From: Bacteroidota bacterium
GTDB lineage: Bacteria; Bacteroidota; Bacteroidia; Flavobacteriales_D; Crocinitomicaceae
NCBI GenBank assembly: GCA_006226425.1
Contig: SBGX01000023.1
Coordinates: forward strand, 71,603 to 135,602
Length of the DNA: 64,000 bases
Direction: 5' to 3'
The translations under genes were made by a program, and so were the position numbers. The notes beneath the pieces are model-generated. The model made no database searches and had not been told where the DNA came from. It saw nothing but the letters and a program-made list of their open reading frames with translations. Positions 27,601-36,038 of this stretch are shown one piece after another (the first letter of the stretch is position 1; every line of letters starts with the position of its first letter).

Positions 27601-28314
27601 GTAGAAATTCTTACCATCGTAGTACATGGCTCCGCCGCCGTCGGTTCCCATCCAGAGATTTCCGTGATGATCTTCTGTGATACAGGTGATGTTGTTCGCA
27701 CTGAGTCCTTCATTTTCGCTGAAATAGGTAAAGGAGTTGCCGTCATATTTGCACAGGCCGTTATAAGTCCCCAACCATAAAATTCCCCGGCGATCCTTGT
27801 GAATGGCATAAACGTAGGATGATTTCAATCCCTGATCAACGTCCAGGTATTTGATGTTGTATTGCACATTGTCTCGAAAACGTGGGGGTAGGGCGCGACT
27901 CGACTTCTGAAGTACCTGAGGAATGATCTTTCCAAGGTGACCGGCTTTGTTGAATCCTAGTTTTTTGGCTTTTCCAGTTTCTATTTTTTGCCCCAGATCA
28001 TTGGTGATTTCGTAATTCTTACTTCGTTTATCTCCTGTGAATTTTGTGATTTGGATCGGAATCGGAAGTCCATTTGTTGCCCGCGTCGAATTGCTGTGCG
28101 CCTTTTTAATTTCTGGAGCACTCAATTGAAGATGTTTCGGAGGCAGGATACTGTCAGTTGGAACGATTCGTTTTCGGAGAGGTGATGTCTGATTTGTCTG
28201 CAAGGTATCCCCGGATTGCAGGACGATGACTTCATAATGTTCATCCTGTTTGGTTCCGGAAGAAGCCAAAAAAATGAGCAGGCTTAGAATGACAATGATA
28301 TAGGATGTCCTCAC
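24610..28314 (-). CDS. Two-propeller periplasmic sensor with SpoIIE/PP2C phosphatase output
   Basis: A 1234-residue membrane sensor, started at GTG 28314 (VRTSYIIVILSLLIFL signal segment). The in-frame extension to 28458 overlaps the upstream ATPase gene and was rejected. Residues about 158-745 hold 14 regularly spaced propeller-blade repeats of the type (I/L/F)W(M/I/L/F/V)(G/A)(T/S)..G, consistent with two seven-bladed propellers. A Y_Y_Y-like immunoglobulin fold follows (to about 885), then one transmembrane helix (about 890-908), a coiled coil (912-975), and a SpoIIE-type PP2C domain. Metal-binding aspartates are present in VADCTGHGVPGAF (D1027), LFSDGYADQ (D1172) and QVDDICVIG. The sensor half is like that of hybrid two-component (HTCS) regulators, but the output is a Ser/Thr phosphatase. 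A target STAS protein is not adjacent. Confidence 0.9.
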   Translation of the reverse strand: MRTSYIIVILSLLIFLASSGTKQDEHYEVIVLQSGDTLQTNQTSPLRKRIVPTDSILPPKHLQLSAPEIKKAHSNSTRATNGLPIPIQITKFTGDKRSKNYEITNDLGQKIETGKAKKLGFNKAGHLGKIIPQVLQKSSRALPPRFRDNVQYNIKYLDVDQGLKSSYVYAIHKDRRGILWLGTYNGLCKYDGNSFTYFSENEGLSANNITCITEDHHGNLWMGTDGGGAMYYDGKNFYHLNQDNGLSSNVVLSITEDHQGNIWMGTGGAGVCLIQGDKMTSYGPSEGVPGELVWDIHEDQQQRIWFATENGLGRYENGLFYSIKGLESEIWSIAEDSITHRLWFGTAERGLLCYDRGKMTQYGPDQGLVALHIKNVQCDPSGHVWMGTYNEGMVQFDGRTFTQFSKDQGLTYSTVRTIFPDDDGNIWIGTSGGGLVNYRPQSFEHFTSNEGLIEDVILSMLEDRKGNLWLASYGGGFSYRDSENFYHYTSDQNFPADVVISLYEDRSGNIWIGTEGDGVIKYDGKDFFQYTTSNGLASNSVRIIHEDRKGNFWFGSYGGGITLLQEGKFFHITEEEGLSSNIIMDMLEDKQGRIWLATLGGGLSKIEDMQITHFTDKEGLSMNQATCLMEDQQGNIWVGTYGGGISIFDGHKFRSYSEKEGLGNNIVWSIQEDALGRIWMGTESGLSCFYPSNMLNQDSKEPYQIMALNKLDGLKGIDFYSNSSFIDSKQQLWLGSGKCLSKINLQKFSIQAKKPGIQLDRIDINEHFIQYDRLSEKQKDSSDFYKQIGLNSTEPFSNYPKGLQLPYDLNHLTFHFHASDWQAPHQIRYSYKIDELNQSWSQLSDEAKADYRNIPYGQYTFRVKAIGQAGCWSREFVYHFEILPPWWHTSWFRVLLVLLSILILFQFFRWRTAKLRSRQQELQQEVALATTELRSKNTEIELQKEAVEQAHAQLAYQHQEIKDSINYAKRIQEALLAEKEHTSPHLPEHFVLYEPKDVVSGDYYWVLEKSEWKEGQRHDYLYVCVADCTGHGVPGAFMSLLGISFLNEINSREHLLNPGEILNELRKRIIKELKQTGSIGENKDGIDLSLLRLKLHPKGEKTEAMWAGANNPLYIIRKGLQDVGVKGISDERSGLMVIPASKQPIGYSRNMQDFENHVLQLQSDDVLILFSDGYADQFGGPKGKKFKYQSFKELLLKINEKPMNEQAKILLAEFENWKGELEQVDDICVIGMRI
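26089..27843 (-). repeat. Fourteen tandem propeller-blade repeats within the sensor gene
   Basis: The encoded protein repeats a unit of about 40-45 residues 14 times, each with a core such as GNIWIGTSGGG or GRIWLATLGGG preceded by an acidic turn (EDRKG, EDKQG). The third to last blades are more divergent than the middle ones. This is protein-level repetition, not an independent element. Confidence 0.85.
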
Positions 28315-28393
28315 AGTAGCAGATCTTGGATGCTGTGAAGATACTAAAAATGAAATAAAATAGGACGGGAAAACCCTATTGATTGTAGTATTT

Positions 28394-29494
28394 CTAGGTG
28401 ATTCGGTGCCAGGAAATCCATTTGACATCCCGGTAAATTTTGTTTTTAAAAGCCCCACAAATCACATTTCGACTCAAGACAAGTCCATCAGATAACTGAT
28501 CAAAATAATCGAGTTCAGCATGTTGTTCCCGAAAAGGAGTTTCTCTGGATGTAAAGACGAAAATATCTACGGAGGTGGGGTTGCGGATTAGGAGGGGGAT
28601 TTCATGTCCATTGGATTCCTTCCAGTAGAATAATTCTTTTGTCGGCTCCAGAAGCAGGTTTTGTTTCATTATTTCGAGCAGATAATAGTTGTTGCAGAGT
28701 GCCGAAAACGCGGGATGACCTGCCAGCTTTTCCAACTTCCTGATTCCGAGGAAATGAGCAGCGAGTCCTGTGTCACAGCAATAGAGTTTGGGACTTTTGC
28801 TTTGTCGTTTTCCGAAATCTCTGTCCCAGGCAGGGAGTAGAATAAGTAGCCCGAGTTGGACCAGTAGATCGAGCCATCTGGCCGCAGTTGGTTGACTAAT
28901 CTCACAGCTGTCAGCCAGTTTTTTGAGGTTCAGGCATTGATCAATTTGCTGCAGAGATTTGATGAAAAAGGAACGAATCCGGTCTTTCTCATGGACCCGG
29001 ACTGAAGGAGTTTGAAGTGATTGTTTGAGGTAGTATAAATAGGAACTATTTGCCCCGCGAGGAAATCCGCCTTCCCAGATGCTTTCTTCCAGGAGGAAAG
29101 AAAATAGATGCTCGTTTTTTAATTCCCGGGCGGAAAGTGGGAGCATACGAACAATTCCTGGGTGCTCTGTTTCAGGAGGAAGGTCAGAAACGATCATGAT
29201 GTTTTGAGGAGTTTCTGTTCCATATTGCATGAATAATTGTTCAAAACCAGGGAATTCCTGGATTTCATCAAACAGGGTGTCCACTCGGAATTTTCGGAAG
29301 AAACGCTCTGGGTCAAGCTCCAGTAATTGTTTCCATTTATTGTATTTGAGCGAAACGTAATTCAGTTCCGGAAAATAGCTTTTGAAAAAGGAACTTTTAC
29401 CAATGAATTTAGATCCGTAACAATAGACATAGCCTTTAGAATTAATTCTTTCACGAATGATTTCATAAGAATTTCTGAAACTTATCCTTTTCAA
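28394..29494 (-). CDS. AAA+ ATPase with DUF4143-type C-terminal domain
   Basis: A 366-residue ATPase. Walker A is GSKFIGKS at residues 27-34 and a Walker-B-like stretch TLFDEIQEFPGFEQLF follows near residue 73. MIVSDLPPET, then LPLSARELK, and the winged-helix/DUF4143 region (LADSCEISQPTAARWLDLLVQLGLL in part) lie in the C-terminal half. This layout is that of the ATPases often listed as ATP-binding protein DUF4143; they are frequent in accessory DNA and their function is unknown. The start is TTG (MKRISF); no ATG lies close by. The upstream 158 bases are very AT-rich, unlike the surrounding sequence, which may mark an acquired gene. Confidence 0.8.
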   Translation of the reverse strand: MKRISFRNSYEIIRERINSKGYVYCYGSKFIGKSSFFKSYFPELNYVSLKYNKWKQLLELDPERFFRKFRVDTLFDEIQEFPGFEQLFMQYGTETPQNIMIVSDLPPETEHPGIVRMLPLSARELKNEHLFSFLLEESIWEGGFPRGANSSYLYYLKQSLQTPSVRVHEKDRIRSFFIKSLQQIDQCLNLKKLADSCEISQPTAARWLDLLVQLGLLILLPAWDRDFGKRQSKSPKLYCCDTGLAAHFLGIRKLEKLAGHPAFSALCNNYYLLEIMKQNLLLEPTKELFYWKESNGHEIPLLIRNPTSVDIFVFTSRETPFREQHAELDYFDQLSDGLVLSRNVICGAFKNKIYRDVKWISWHRIT

Positions 29495-29652
29495 TTAAAT
29501 TACTTTCTCATAAAAGTAAATATATTTTTTCATATTAAATATATTATATTTTCATAGATCAACTATAAGAAGGAGCTGATGGAACCATGTACGATCAGGA
29601 TGGCAAGCATGTTCATTCGGAGTGGATCACTCCTCAGAAAATGGTGAAAAGT

Positions 29653-30468
29653 TTAGTACTGTTCTTTTTCGTTGGGGAAATTCCCTTTAACGATGTCTTC
29701 TTTGTACTGTTTGAAAGCAGTCATCATCTGCTCGAAAAGGTTGTTGTATTTGCGTAGAAAGCGTGGATTGAATTCATTATTGATTCCGAGCATGTCGTGA
29801 ACCACAAGCACTTGTCCATCGACCCCGTTTCCGGCCCCAATGCCGATGATTGGAATAGAAAGATTTTCGGCGACCTTACTCGCAAGTTTTGCTGGAATTT
29901 TTTCCAAAACAATGGCAAAGCATCCTGCTTCTTCGAGTGCTTTGGCATCTTCGATCAGTCGTTGGGCTTCATCCTCTTCCTGTGCCCGAACCACGTAAGT
30001 TCCAAATTTATAGATCGATTGTGGAGTGAGTCCCAAATGTCCCATGACGGGGATCCCGGCAGTTAAAATTCGTTTGACCGATTCGATGATTTCCTGTCCA
30101 CCCTCCATTTTTACAGCGTGGGCTCCGGATTCTTTCATGATCCGAATGGCGTTGGAAAGGGCTTCTTTGGAATTCCCCTGATAAGATCCAAAAGGCATGT
30201 CCACCACAATCAATGCTCTCTGAGCCGCTCGTACCACGGAGGACGCGTGATAAATCATCTGGTCAAGGGTAATCGGAAGGGTGGTTTCGTGTCCGGCCAT
30301 CACATTGGAAGCGGAATCTCCAACCAAAATAACATCGATCCCGGCCTGATCAATGATCTTGGCCATGGAATAATCGTACCCGGTCAGCATGGAGATCTTT
30401 TCTCCGCGCAACTTCATTTCCTGCAGCACGTTGGTGGTAACCCGTTTGACTTTATGATGGACTGACAT
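29653..30468 (-). CDS. panB: 3-methyl-2-oxobutanoate hydroxymethyltransferase
   Basis: Transfers a hydroxymethyl group from methylene-THF to 2-oxoisovalerate, giving ketopantoate for pantothenate and CoA synthesis. It has 271 residues. Family blocks are [37 protein letters not shown] with the Mg-binding Asp, [40 protein letters not shown] and [15 protein letters not shown]. The TIM barrel is complete. I start at ATG 30468 ([10 protein letters not shown]). An upstream start at 30486 would lie inside the -7 element. The gene stands alone on this strand and is divergent from the M1 peptidase. Confidence 0.96.
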   Translation of the reverse strand: MSVHHKVKRVTTNVLQEMKLRGEKISMLTGYDYSMAKIIDQAGIDVILVGDSASNVMAGHETTLPITLDQMIYHASSVVRAAQRALIVVDMPFGSYQGNSKEALSNAIRIMKESGAHAVKMEGGQEIIESVKRILTAGIPVMGHLGLTPQSIYKFGTYVVRAQEEDEAQRLIEDAKALEEAGCFAIVLEKIPAKLASKVAENLSIPIIGIGAGNGVDGQVLVVHDMLGINNEFNPRFLRKYNNLFEQMMTAFKQYKEDIVKGNFPNEKEQY

Positions 30469-30483
30469 ATTTCTTATTTTGAG

Positions 30484-30491
30484 CAAAAATA
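30484..30491 (-). promoter_or_regulatory. -7 element of panB
   Basis: Minus-strand TATTTTTG, 15 bases before the chosen ATG. It supports the shorter panB start. Confidence 0.5.
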
Positions 30492-30538
30492 CTCATAAAA
30501 AACAGATTCACTTAGCCTGGAATTAGGATGAGCGGTCT

Positions 30539-30567
30539 TTGTCGGATTTTGGGAAATTCTATCTTTG
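30539..30567 (+). promoter_or_regulatory. Promoter of the M1 peptidase gene
   Basis: TTG at 30539-30541, an 18-base spacer, then TATCTTTG at 30560-30567, a full match to the Bacteroidota pattern. The ATG follows 13 bases later. Confidence 0.7.
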
Positions 30568-30580
30568 CTGAAAAGGGATT

Positions 30581-33500
30581 ATGAAAAATTACAGCTGTAT
30601 TTTGTTGTTTATGTTCAGTGGCATATTCAGTCTATGGGGGCAGGAATACTGGCAACAGGAAGTGAACTATCAAATCAATGTCAAACTGGATGATGTTCAC
30701 CATCGTTTGGATGCCTGGATTGAAATGGAGTATATCAATCATTCACCTGATGAGTTGAAGGATATATACATTCATTTATGGCCGAATGCCTATCGAAACA
30801 GCGAAACAGCTCTGGGAAGACAAAATTATAGCTCCGATTACGAGATGTTTCCTAATGGTCCGGATAAAGATGCAGGATGGATCGATTCCCTGGATTTCAG
30901 AACTTCTGCTGGCCCAATTTCCTGGGAATATGATGCCAACCATCAGGATATTGCCATACTCCATTTGTCCGAAGCCTTAAAACCGGGTCAGAAATTAGTG
31001 TTTAACACTCCGTTCCAGGTAAAAATTCCAAGCGGTGAAATTTCCAGGCTGGGACATATTGGTCAGTCTTACCAGATTACTCAATGGTACCCGAAACCTG
31101 CGGTCTATGATCGGGATGGATGGCATCAGATGCCCTATTTGAATCAGGGGGAGTTTTATTCTGAATATGCCTCTTATGATGTGTCGATTACCCTGCCGAA
31201 AAATTATGTGGTAGGTGCAACAGGTGATTTACAGACTTCTTCCGAGCGCAATTTTATGGATAGTCTGGCTGAAGCAACCCTGGAACGTTATGATCGTGAG
31301 GGAAGAATTACGAAAAAAGGACGCGGGGGCCGCGATAGCGCTTTTCCTGCTTCTTCAAAGAGCTGGAAAACAATTCGTTTTACGCAAAAGAAAGTGCATG
31401 ATTTTGCCTGGTTTGCCGACAAACGAAATCAGGTACTGAAAGGAGAGCTGGAATTGCCTCATTCGGGAAGAAAGGTGACGACGTGGTCGCTGTTTACCTG
31501 GGGGAATTCGGAATTGTGGCGAAGAGCTCCGGAGTACATTCGGGATGGAGCCTATTATTATTCACTCTGGAATGGAGATTATCCTTATGATCAAATTACG
31601 GCAGTAGATGGGACGATCAGTGCGGGTGGCGGAATGGAATATCCAAACGTCACGGTGATTGGAAATTCTGGAAAGGCTATCGATTTGGAAGTGGTCATCG
31701 TCCATGAGGTCGGGCATAACTGGTTTTATGGAATTCTTGGTTCAAACGAACGAGTGCACGGATGGATGGATGAGGGATTGAATACCCTGAATGAAATGCG
31801 GTACATGTCCACCAAGTATCCGGACAATAAATACCTCTCCGACATGGTATTGAATGGAAGCTTTCATCTGAATGATCTGGATCATCATGATTCGGGAGAC
31901 ATATCCTATCGTTTATTGGCTGGAATAGGGGAAGATCAACCGATTGAGACGCACTCAGCGGCATTCAACTCAATCAATTACGGGATTGTCATGTATCAGA
32001 AAACAGGCCTGGTGTTCCATTACCTCAAGGAGATGCTGGGGGATAGTCTGTTTGATCAGGGAATGAGGAAGTACTATGATACCTGGAAATTCAAACACCC
32101 CCAACCAAAGGACCTAAAACGAGTTCTGGAGCAGGAAAGCGGAAAGGATTTGTCCTGGCTTTTTGAGGAATTGATCCCGACAACTAAGCACCTGGATTTT
32201 AAGCTGAAAAGTGTCCGTAATACAAAAGATGGAACCCGGATTCGGGTCAAAAACAAGGGGCAGCTCGAAGTGCCTTTGAAACTAACCGTGTTTGCCGGTG
32301 AAGAAAAAGAGGTGTTGTTAACAAATCCCTTTAAGGGCAAACTGGAATTACACTCGAAACTTCAGGGAGTGGATCGGGTCATTATTGATGAGAACAAACA
32401 AATCCCTGAACTCAACCGTCGCAATAATCAATGGAACAGAGGCTGGCTATTCAAGCGTTGTGAGCCTCTGAAACTCGAATTTTTGATCGGCGACATGGAA
32501 CGGGACCGAAATAATCATTTTTGGTTGCCGCTGATGGCAGCCAACGCACACGATGGATTCATGCTTGGTTTGGGGGCACATAATATGGGGATTTCCATGA
32601 ATCATTTTCAGTATCTGCTAGCTCCAATGTATGCTTTCAAAGGCAAACGGGCTTCTGGAATAGCGGAGTTTTCGTATCGGTTTTTGCCTGCAAAAGGGAT
32701 CAAATTGAGCCGTGTGGGAGTCTCTGTCAAGTCTTTTAGTCAGGGGTTGACATCGCAGGCACAGGACAGAAGTGAAGCCTATTATTTGGGGATTTCACCC
32801 TATCTGTATTTGAAGTTGGGGAATCGTGGTCCGGTGAAAGATTATGAGCAGAATGTCTTGTTTCAGGGACTATTTCGCCAGGATTATCTGGATGGTTTTA
32901 CAAATCGTTCCGGAGCCTTTGCACGCTATCGCTTGAAACTATCGAAGAAGCGTTTCCGTTGGGAATTGATGGCGCGGACAGATTATTTAGCCGATGTGGA
33001 TTCCGGAGAAGATATGCTTCGCTATCAACTTTCAAGTACTTATGAATTCAAGTACCTGAATCGAGAAAAAGAACGATGGATTGAATTGCGTACCTATGCA
33101 GGAACTTTTGCATTTAATCATTTTGCTTCGGGAACGATCAGTAATCAAATGACTCAACTGGCGCTTGCCGGAACGAATGGTATCCAGGATGTGTATTTGG
33201 AAGACTATTATTTTGATCGGCAGTACACCCGAAACTGGTCCGGACAGCGGGGTGAAAATATGGGTGGATTTAAGAGTACCAGCGATTATGGTCAGGGAGC
33301 TGACTGGCTAATGACGGCAAACGTGTTTGCTCAACTTCCATTCGGACCTCGTTCATTGGGAATTTTTGCAGACGTCGGTGGATTGAAACAGGGGACTGTC
33401 GTATATGGCGTTTTCAACACGGGAATTGGGCTTCGTTTCGGAGATTTCTTCGGACTTTATTTCCCGATCTACAACAGTGATCATCTGGAAGCGGCATACA

Positions 33501-33586
33501 CAGGAAAAAATTACCTGAATCGCATTCGCTTTTCGCTGCGATTGAATCCGGTCAATCGTCCCCTGCCATTGCAACAAATTTTCTAA
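30581..33586 (+). CDS. Secreted M1-family zinc metallopeptidase
   Basis: A 1001-residue gluzincin. It has a signal peptide (CILLFMFSGIFSLWGQ), then the M1 N-terminal beta domain. The catalytic domain has GGGMEYPN near 349-356 in place of GAMEN, and the zinc site HEVGHNW (H375, E376, H379) with the third ligand E398 in MDEGLN, giving the H-E-x-x-H-x18-E spacing. The last 350 or so residues, after the peptidase core, are rich in beta strands and are not part of a classical M1 protein. They could be a barrel-like or C-terminal beta domain of this Bacteroidota subgroup. It probably acts as an aminopeptidase in the periplasm or on the surface. The stop is one base from the convergent ABC-F stop. 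Confidence 0.9.
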   Translation: MKNYSCILLFMFSGIFSLWGQEYWQQEVNYQINVKLDDVHHRLDAWIEMEYINHSPDELKDIYIHLWPNAYRNSETALGRQNYSSDYEMFPNGPDKDAGWIDSLDFRTSAGPISWEYDANHQDIAILHLSEALKPGQKLVFNTPFQVKIPSGEISRLGHIGQSYQITQWYPKPAVYDRDGWHQMPYLNQGEFYSEYASYDVSITLPKNYVVGATGDLQTSSERNFMDSLAEATLERYDREGRITKKGRGGRDSAFPASSKSWKTIRFTQKKVHDFAWFADKRNQVLKGELELPHSGRKVTTWSLFTWGNSELWRRAPEYIRDGAYYYSLWNGDYPYDQITAVDGTISAGGGMEYPNVTVIGNSGKAIDLEVVIVHEVGHNWFYGILGSNERVHGWMDEGLNTLNEMRYMSTKYPDNKYLSDMVLNGSFHLNDLDHHDSGDISYRLLAGIGEDQPIETHSAAFNSINYGIVMYQKTGLVFHYLKEMLGDSLFDQGMRKYYDTWKFKHPQPKDLKRVLEQESGKDLSWLFEELIPTTKHLDFKLKSVRNTKDGTRIRVKNKGQLEVPLKLTVFAGEEKEVLLTNPFKGKLELHSKLQGVDRVIIDENKQIPELNRRNNQWNRGWLFKRCEPLKLEFLIGDMERDRNNHFWLPLMAANAHDGFMLGLGAHNMGISMNHFQYLLAPMYAFKGKRASGIAEFSYRFLPAKGIKLSRVGVSVKSFSQGLTSQAQDRSEAYYLGISPYLYLKLGNRGPVKDYEQNVLFQGLFRQDYLDGFTNRSGAFARYRLKLSKKRFRWELMARTDYLADVDSGEDMLRYQLSSTYEFKYLNREKERWIELRTYAGTFAFNHFASGTISNQMTQLALAGTNGIQDVYLEDYYFDRQYTRNWSGQRGENMGGFKSTSDYGQGADWLMTANVFAQLPFGPRSLGIFADVGGLKQGTVVYGVFNTGIGLRFGDFFGLYFPIYNSDHLEAAYTGKNYLNRIRFSLRLNPVNRPLPLQQIF

Positions 33587-33587
33587 G

Positions 33588-35456
33588 TCAGGCCAATTCG
33601 GAAAGTTCCAGCCAACGTTCTGTTTTGGTGTCGATCTCTGATACAATTCGGGCTAGTTCTTCGCCTGCTTTCATCAGCGTTTCGTTGTCGGCTTCGGGAT
33701 CAGACAAAGTAGCGGTCAGTTTTTCTTTTTCCGCTTCGAGTGTTTCCAGATCGCCTTCAATCTGTTCAAACTCTTGTTTTTCCTTGTAGGAGAGTTTACG
33801 TTTTTCTTTCTCGGGTGTTGCAGTAGGAGTGACTACCTTTTCTTCTTTTGCCCGTTGTTGTTCCCGGTAGGCTTGCAACTCCTGTTTCTGTTGTTCGCGA
33901 TAGGCTTGATAATTTCCGAGGATATCTTTCACGACTCCCTGTCCTTCAAAAACAAAGAGGTGGTCCACCATTTTATCCATGAAGTAGCGATCGTGGGAAA
34001 CGACAATGAGACAGCCCGGAAAGCTTTTTAGGTATTCTTCCAGAACACTCATGACAAAAATGTCGAGATCGTTCGTCGGTTCATCCAAAATCAGAAAGTT
34101 TGGATTGGCCATCAATACGGTCAGTAGTTTGAGTCTTCTTTTTTCTCCGCCACTTAATTTATGAACGAAGTGATAATGCATGTCTCGTGGAAAAAGAAAC
34201 TTTTCGAGCAATTGAGCAGCCCTTAATTGTTTTCCTTTTTCGAGTGGAATGTATTCGGCAATGTCCCGGACGATATCGATCACCTTTTTATTGTCATCTA
34301 CTTTGATCAGTTCCTGGCTATAATATCCGAACTGTACGGTATCTCCCCGGACGATTTTTCCGCCATCTACTTCTACGAGTTCCTGAATCAGGTTGAGAAA
34401 GGTTGATTTTCCACTTCCGTTGTGGCCAACAATTCCGAGTCGTTCACGTCTTTGGAAATGATAGGAAAATTGGTCGAGGATCACTTTTTCGTCATAGGAT
34501 TTGCTGACCTTATGGAGTTCCAGAATCTTCGTTCCCAGGCGTTCCATTTTGATCGGAATGTCTAGTTCGTCCTCCCTTAAATCCGTTTTGGCCACTTTTT
34601 TGACCTCGTGAAAATTCTCAATCCGTGCTTTTTGCTTGGTGCCTCTTGCCTTTGGTTGACGACGAATCCAGTCCAACTCCTTTTTGAAGGTGTTTTTGGC
34701 CTTTTCAACCGTCGCTTCCAGTTGTTCCCGTCGTTCTGCCTTTTTTTCAAGGTAGTAGGAAAAGTTTCCTTTGTAGCGATAAATTTGTTCGTCCTCCAGT
34801 TCGAGGATTTGATTACAAACAACCTCCAGGAAATAGCGGTCGTGAGTCACCATCAGGATCGTCGACTTAGAGCGGGAAAGATATTCTTCCAGCCATTCAA
34901 TCATGTCCAGATCCAGGTGGTTCGTTGGTTCATCAAGTAACAAGAAATCGGCTTCGGAGATCAGTACCTTTGCCAGGGAAACTCGTTTTTTTTGTCCTCC
35001 GCTCAATGCATCAATCTTTTGACTAAGATCGTCCAGTTTCAGGACCGAGAGAATTTGCTTGACACGTACCTCTATTTCCCAGGCCTGCAAGTCGCTCATT
35101 TGTTGAAAACAAGCTTCAATTTGGGCTTCGTCTTCCGACTGAAGAGCCAGTTGATATCGTTTCAGAGCCTGGATTTCAGGTAATTCGTAGGAAAGAACTT
35201 CTTCCAGGATGCTGTTATCCGGGTCCAATTGATCGCCCTGTTCCATGAAGGCGACTCGAATATCTTTTCGGTAAACGACTCTTCCGGAATCAATTTGTTC
35301 CAGATCCATGAGACAGCGGAGCAGCGTTGTTTTTCCCTTCCCGTTTTTGGCAACGATCGCGACTTTTTGTCCCTGATCAATTCCAAAATTGAGATCTCTA
35401 AAAAGGACACGATCCCCAAAGGATTTGGTCAGGTTTTCTACGGAAAGATAATTCAT
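33588..35456 (-). CDS. ABC-F family ATPase (Uup-like)
   Basis: A 622-residue soluble protein with two ABC nucleotide-binding domains and no membrane part. Domain 1 has AKNGKGKT (residues 36-43), LSGGQKKRVSLAKV and LLLDEPTNHLDLD. Domain 2 has GHNGSGKS near residue 345, LSGGEKRRLKLL and LILDEPTNDLD. Between them is the charged linker typical of ABC-F (KKELDWIRRQPKARGTKQ). The last 80 residues form a coiled coil (EQIEGDLETLEAEKEKL), as in Uup. ABC-F proteins act on the ribosome or on DNA structures; which applies here is not readable. It lies nine bases after DUF4293 and shares its promoter. Confidence 0.93.
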   Translation of the reverse strand: MNYLSVENLTKSFGDRVLFRDLNFGIDQGQKVAIVAKNGKGKTTLLRCLMDLEQIDSGRVVYRKDIRVAFMEQGDQLDPDNSILEEVLSYELPEIQALKRYQLALQSEDEAQIEACFQQMSDLQAWEIEVRVKQILSVLKLDDLSQKIDALSGGQKKRVSLAKVLISEADFLLLDEPTNHLDLDMIEWLEEYLSRSKSTILMVTHDRYFLEVVCNQILELEDEQIYRYKGNFSYYLEKKAERREQLEATVEKAKNTFKKELDWIRRQPKARGTKQKARIENFHEVKKVAKTDLREDELDIPIKMERLGTKILELHKVSKSYDEKVILDQFSYHFQRRERLGIVGHNGSGKSTFLNLIQELVEVDGGKIVRGDTVQFGYYSQELIKVDDNKKVIDIVRDIAEYIPLEKGKQLRAAQLLEKFLFPRDMHYHFVHKLSGGEKRRLKLLTVLMANPNFLILDEPTNDLDIFVMSVLEEYLKSFPGCLIVVSHDRYFMDKMVDHLFVFEGQGVVKDILGNYQAYREQQKQELQAYREQQRAKEEKVVTPTATPEKEKRKLSYKEKQEFEQIEGDLETLEAEKEKLTATLSDPEADNETLMKAGEELARIVSEIDTKTERWLELSELA

Positions 35457-35465
35457 GGAGCTTGC

Positions 35466-35939
35466 TTAGCGAAGTCGATCGAGTGAATCCAATAATTTTT
35501 TGTCGCGTTTGACTCCCAGATTTCCCATGAAAATAAAAGGGAATCCGACTGCGAAAAGGATGAAACCGATGCCCAGTTTTTTGTCCGTAATTTCCTCACC
35601 CGTGATGCGATTTCCCATGTAAAAAGCAGCGATCATGGCAATGAGGATGAGGATATAAATAAGCAAGGTTAAGCGTCCGAGTTTCATTTGCCGATCCAAA
35701 TTTTTGTACGACAGAATGGCCATAATACAAAGAAGAGCCAGGGCGACACTGGAAAGGAACAACCATCCTGATTGTACTTCGACCAGTTGTCCTTGCTGAT
35801 CCAATTTTTCCAATCCGTATGCAGAAAAAATAATTTGATGTTTTTCCGAAACAAAGAGGAAGAGCGTCATACCAAAAGAGACGATGATAAGACAGATGGC
35901 GCTGATGGCGTAATAGACGGTTTGAATGCGTTGGATCAT
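35466..35939 (-). CDS. DUF4293 integral membrane protein
   Basis: A 157-residue protein with four hydrophobic segments: YYAISAICLIIVSFGMTLFLF, WLFLSSVALALLCIMAIL, LTLLIYILILIAMIAAFYM, and IGFILFAVGFPFIFMGNLG (given in part). It starts MIQRIQTVYY, the usual DUF4293 beginning, and ends in a basic cytosolic tail (KRDKKLLDSLDRLR). The family is restricted to Bacteroidota and has no known role. It is the first gene of a two-gene transcript with the ABC-F ATPase. Confidence 0.88.
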   Translation of the reverse strand: MIQRIQTVYYAISAICLIIVSFGMTLFLFVSEKHQIIFSAYGLEKLDQQGQLVEVQSGWLFLSSVALALLCIMAILSYKNLDRQMKLGRLTLLIYILILIAMIAAFYMGNRITGEEITDKKLGIGFILFAVGFPFIFMGNLGVKRDKKLLDSLDRLR

Positions 35940-35959
35940 CTTGAATTCTTATTTAGGGT

Positions 35960-35967
35960 CAAAAGTA
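35960..35967 (-). promoter_or_regulatory. -7 element of the DUF4293/ABC-F transcript
   Basis: Minus-strand TACTTTTG, 20 bases before the ATG; a TTG lies 22 bases further upstream (35990-35992). Confidence 0.5.
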
Positions 35968-36038
35968 TCAAAAATGGGTCAGATTGAACCAATTTAAAAT
36001 GGAGTTGTACAGTAAATAAATCATAAAAATCAGGCCTT

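Noticed and set aside
28315-28458. N-terminal extension of the sensor protein
   Set aside because: It overlaps the DUF4143 ATPase end and has no signal peptide; GTG 28314 gives a proper hydrophobic start.
29587-29757. 56-codon plus-strand frame (MYDQDGKHVHSEW...) with AGAAGGAG in front
   Set aside because: About 35 codons overlap the 3' end of panB in antisense, no family is known, and no promoter was seen. Too weak to call, although the Shine-Dalgarno-like sequence is notable.
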